This document shows positions 63,301 to 64,000 of a stretch of 64,000 nt of DNA, in pieces; position 1 is the stretch's first letter; every line of letters starts with the position of its first letter. Source of the stretch: Bacteroidales bacterium (lineage in GTDB: Bacteria > Bacteroidota > Bacteroidia > Bacteroidales > JAIOZK01); NCBI GenBank assembly GCA_021738625.1, contig JAIPBS010000006.1, positions 1 through 64,000 on the forward strand, in the 5' to 3' direction. Below the pieces are notes generated by a model. That model did not search any database. It had not been told where the DNA came from and saw only the letters and a list, made by a program, of their open reading frames with translations. Position numbers and translations under genes: made by a program.

Positions 63301-64000
63301 TTCGGCCATATCTTCGATTTCATCACGGGTATTTACCCGCACACTTGTGGCGTCTTTTACTTTTCCTTCCGATAATTCCTTCAATACGCGTGTTGTTTGC
63401 TGCAAGTGTTTTGTGATGTTTCTGGCAATCCACCAGATCACAACTGCAAGTAAAAAAATACCTGCAATGCCTACCAAAACAGTTATCCAGAGGTTTTGGT
63501 TGGCTTGTTCCAGGATAACCGACATTGGAACAAAAATGCCGATATACCATGACTTTCCTGAGTCCCCAATCGTAAATGGTTCAAGTGATCCGAAATATTT
63601 TCCACCCTGTTCGTCTTGGTATTGGAAGCTGATTTTCTCTCCTGCTCTGATCCGGGTGGAAATCCTGTCTTCTGCAATACTGCCCAGATCAAGCTTGCTG
63701 AAGGAGGTATTGGTGAGATCGTGATTGGGATGCGCAATGATGTTTCCCCCATCGGAGATCATAATGGCATAACTGTTTTCGAAAGGTCGTATGAGGTCGA
63801 TCAAATCATGGAACCGTTCCAGCTCAACATCTGCTCCAACCAGTCCGGCAAATTTTCCATTTTCAATTATGGGCACGGCCACGCTGGTAACCAGAATCTC
63901 TTCCGCTCTCCCGGCATAGGTGTCGAAATAAGGTTCGGTAATGATCTCTTTGGGGTTGGCTTTGATATCATAATATATACCTGTAGGATTTTCTGTGTCG
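60301..64000 (-). CDS. Membrane hybrid histidine kinase with three receivers, 5' end beyond window
   Basis: The frame is open from the stop at 60301 to the window edge (1232 codons), so the true start lies outside; the GTG at 63882 is inside the sensor domain. Order: extracellular dCache-like sensor (HDLTNTSFSKLDLG, PYFDTYAGR upstream), helix (ITVLVGIAGIFLLAVVIWW), HAMP, a GAF-like domain (AAIFLKTEDKLRLTSSYA), a long Glu/Gln-rich coiled coil, HisKA (MSHELRTPLNSLL), HATPase (DTGIGI, GGTGLGLSIS) and three receivers (Asp in ILDIKLPGITG, VLDLGLPDMSG and LMDIMMPVMDG). It probably senses a small periplasmic ligand. No HPt domain is visible in the window. Confidence 0.92.
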   Translation of the reverse strand, partial: DTENPTGIYYDIKANPKEIITEPYFDTYAGRAEEILVTSVAVPIIENGKFAGLVGADVELERFHDLIDLIRPFENSYAIMISDGGNIIAHPNHDLTNTSFSKLDLGSIAEDRISTRIRAGEKISFQYQDEQGGKYFGSLEPFTIGDSGKSWYIGIFVPMSVILEQANQNLWITVLVGIAGIFLLAVVIWWIARNITKHLQQTTRVLKELSEGKVKDATSVRVNTRDEIEDMAEAVNTLAETLKTSARFANEIGKGNYEEKYDPLSDSDVLGNALLRMRENLITLRKENEENQCMQHSIVKVSEQLQGEKSQSALANDLLKMLADIIGFNIAAIFLKTEDKLRLTSSYAYNIRKSNANEFEMGKGLIGQAAFEQKMITFTDIPDDYISIKSGLGESRPRMITVMPLIYQNQVEGVLEMGTVREISQTQLALLKRISENIAIAFRSIQLRNEMESLLHKTREQAEELKSQQQELVKANKELEEQTNALKASEEELRQQQEELRVTNEELEEKTKSLEEQKTEVSDKNLQLENAREDLERKAEELAVASKYKSEFLANMSHELRTPLNSLLILSQNLANNKGGNLDEEQVESANIIHKSGSDLLNMINDILDLSKIESGKMSLNVDEVKPEEVSENIKNYFAHVTKQKNIDLKIKINKQVPKVIQTDQQKLEQIIKNFMSNAVKFTKEGGITIRFYLPGTDADLSRSGLDNGKAIAISVTDTGIGIPREKQLEIFEAFQQADGSTSRLYGGTGLGLSISRELAKLMGGEIQLESEVNKGSTFTLYIPLKATSKEVNNEKTASRSAQASAASIPEHKPKIQKPEKTDHLKQIEEAFIQDDRGKLKENDAVILVVEDDPNFAGILLKQCHQNDFKCLATPTGEAGYELARKYKPQAIILDIKLPGITGWHVLDLLKEDPQTRHIPVHIMSGEQESLDAFKKGAIGYLTKPIKKKELDRAFGRLEDLINRKMSSLLLVEDNPELRKSVKILIGENDVEISEAASGKAALKLLKDNIYDCMVLDLGLPDMSGFELIQKMEKLDVGQPPIIVYTGKDLSKEENEELHKYAETVIIKGVKSEERLLDETALFLHRMVDKMPEKQQAIIKNLHNTEEAFNGKKVLLADDDMRNVFALTKILKESGMEVLRADNGESALEMLEKNKDTDLVLMDIMMPVMDGYEAIKKIRKQSNFRNLPIIALTAKAMKEDRQKCLDAGASDYISKPINIDQLLSLMRVWLYK

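Noticed and set aside
1-64000. tRNA, rRNA, prophage or integrative element
   Set aside because: No cloverleaf, rRNA-like stretch, integrase, capsid or conjugation gene was recognised on reading both strands; tRNA detection by eye is imperfect.

Overview
The window reads as a chromosomal segment of an anaerobic or facultative member of the Bacteroidota, probably a Bacteroidales or Marinilabiliales relative. The evidence is: two secreted proteins with type IX secretion (T9SS) C-terminal domains, SusC-like TonB receptors with carboxypeptidase-regulatory-like N-termini, families largely confined to this phylum (GWxTD, DUF4293, DUF3078, a Rho with a long charged insertion), and many promoters of the Bacteroidota type (-7 TAnnTTTG, sometimes with a -33 TTTG). 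No phage, transposase, tRNA, rRNA or CRISPR was found.

Layout. 1-167: start of a secreted protein leaving the window. 533-8147: five tightly packed genes that look like one electron-transfer route from the inner membrane to the outer membrane: a membrane cytochrome b-like protein, a membrane-anchored ferredoxin/flavoprotein, two multihaem c-type cytochromes with 20 and 28 CxxCH motifs, and an outer-membrane beta-barrel. 8158-12952: a lipoprotein, two divergent T9SS cargo proteins and a small secreted protein. 13142-20017: tRNA maturation (cca, miaA), an amino-sugar kinase, DgkA, an ECF sigma factor, the exo-muramidase NamZ and a LolE-like permease. 20169-21251: a secreted S9 peptidase. 21584-29719: aprBA-qmoABC, the dissimilatory adenylylsulfate reductase and its quinone-interacting complex, next to an assimilatory-type cysH. 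No sat, dsrAB or dsrC lies in the window.

29798-45755 is mostly housekeeping: mpl, rho, a phosphoesterase, outer-membrane and TonB-like proteins, rmuC, a GWxTD lipoprotein, rlmB, a Kef-type antiporter, rplS, an MFS carrier, a shortened SGNH hydrolase and aroC. 45840-48662 is an AsmA-like protein with a C-terminal tail of regular 11-residue repeats. 48716-55483 holds an ENPP-type phosphodiesterase lipoprotein and two paralogous TonB receptors; the second lies behind an FMN riboswitch with a terminator hairpin, which points to flavin uptake. 55772-64000 has an NlpC/P60 peptidase, a PgpH-type c-di-AMP phosphodiesterase and two large hybrid histidine kinases, the last cut by the window edge.

The two systems most worth pursuing are the cytochrome conduit, whose flavoprotein has a permuted FAD domain and two ferredoxin motifs each lacking one cysteine, and the Apr-Qmo locus in a Bacteroidota background. 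Together they suggest respiratory flexibility: extracellular or cell-surface electron acceptors or donors, plus sulfite/APS redox chemistry at the quinone pool. Peptidoglycan recycling recurs (NamZ, BadF-type kinase, Mpl, NlpC/P60). Short palindromic intergenic repeats typical of the phylum separate several operons and also sit inside the apr-qmo cluster.
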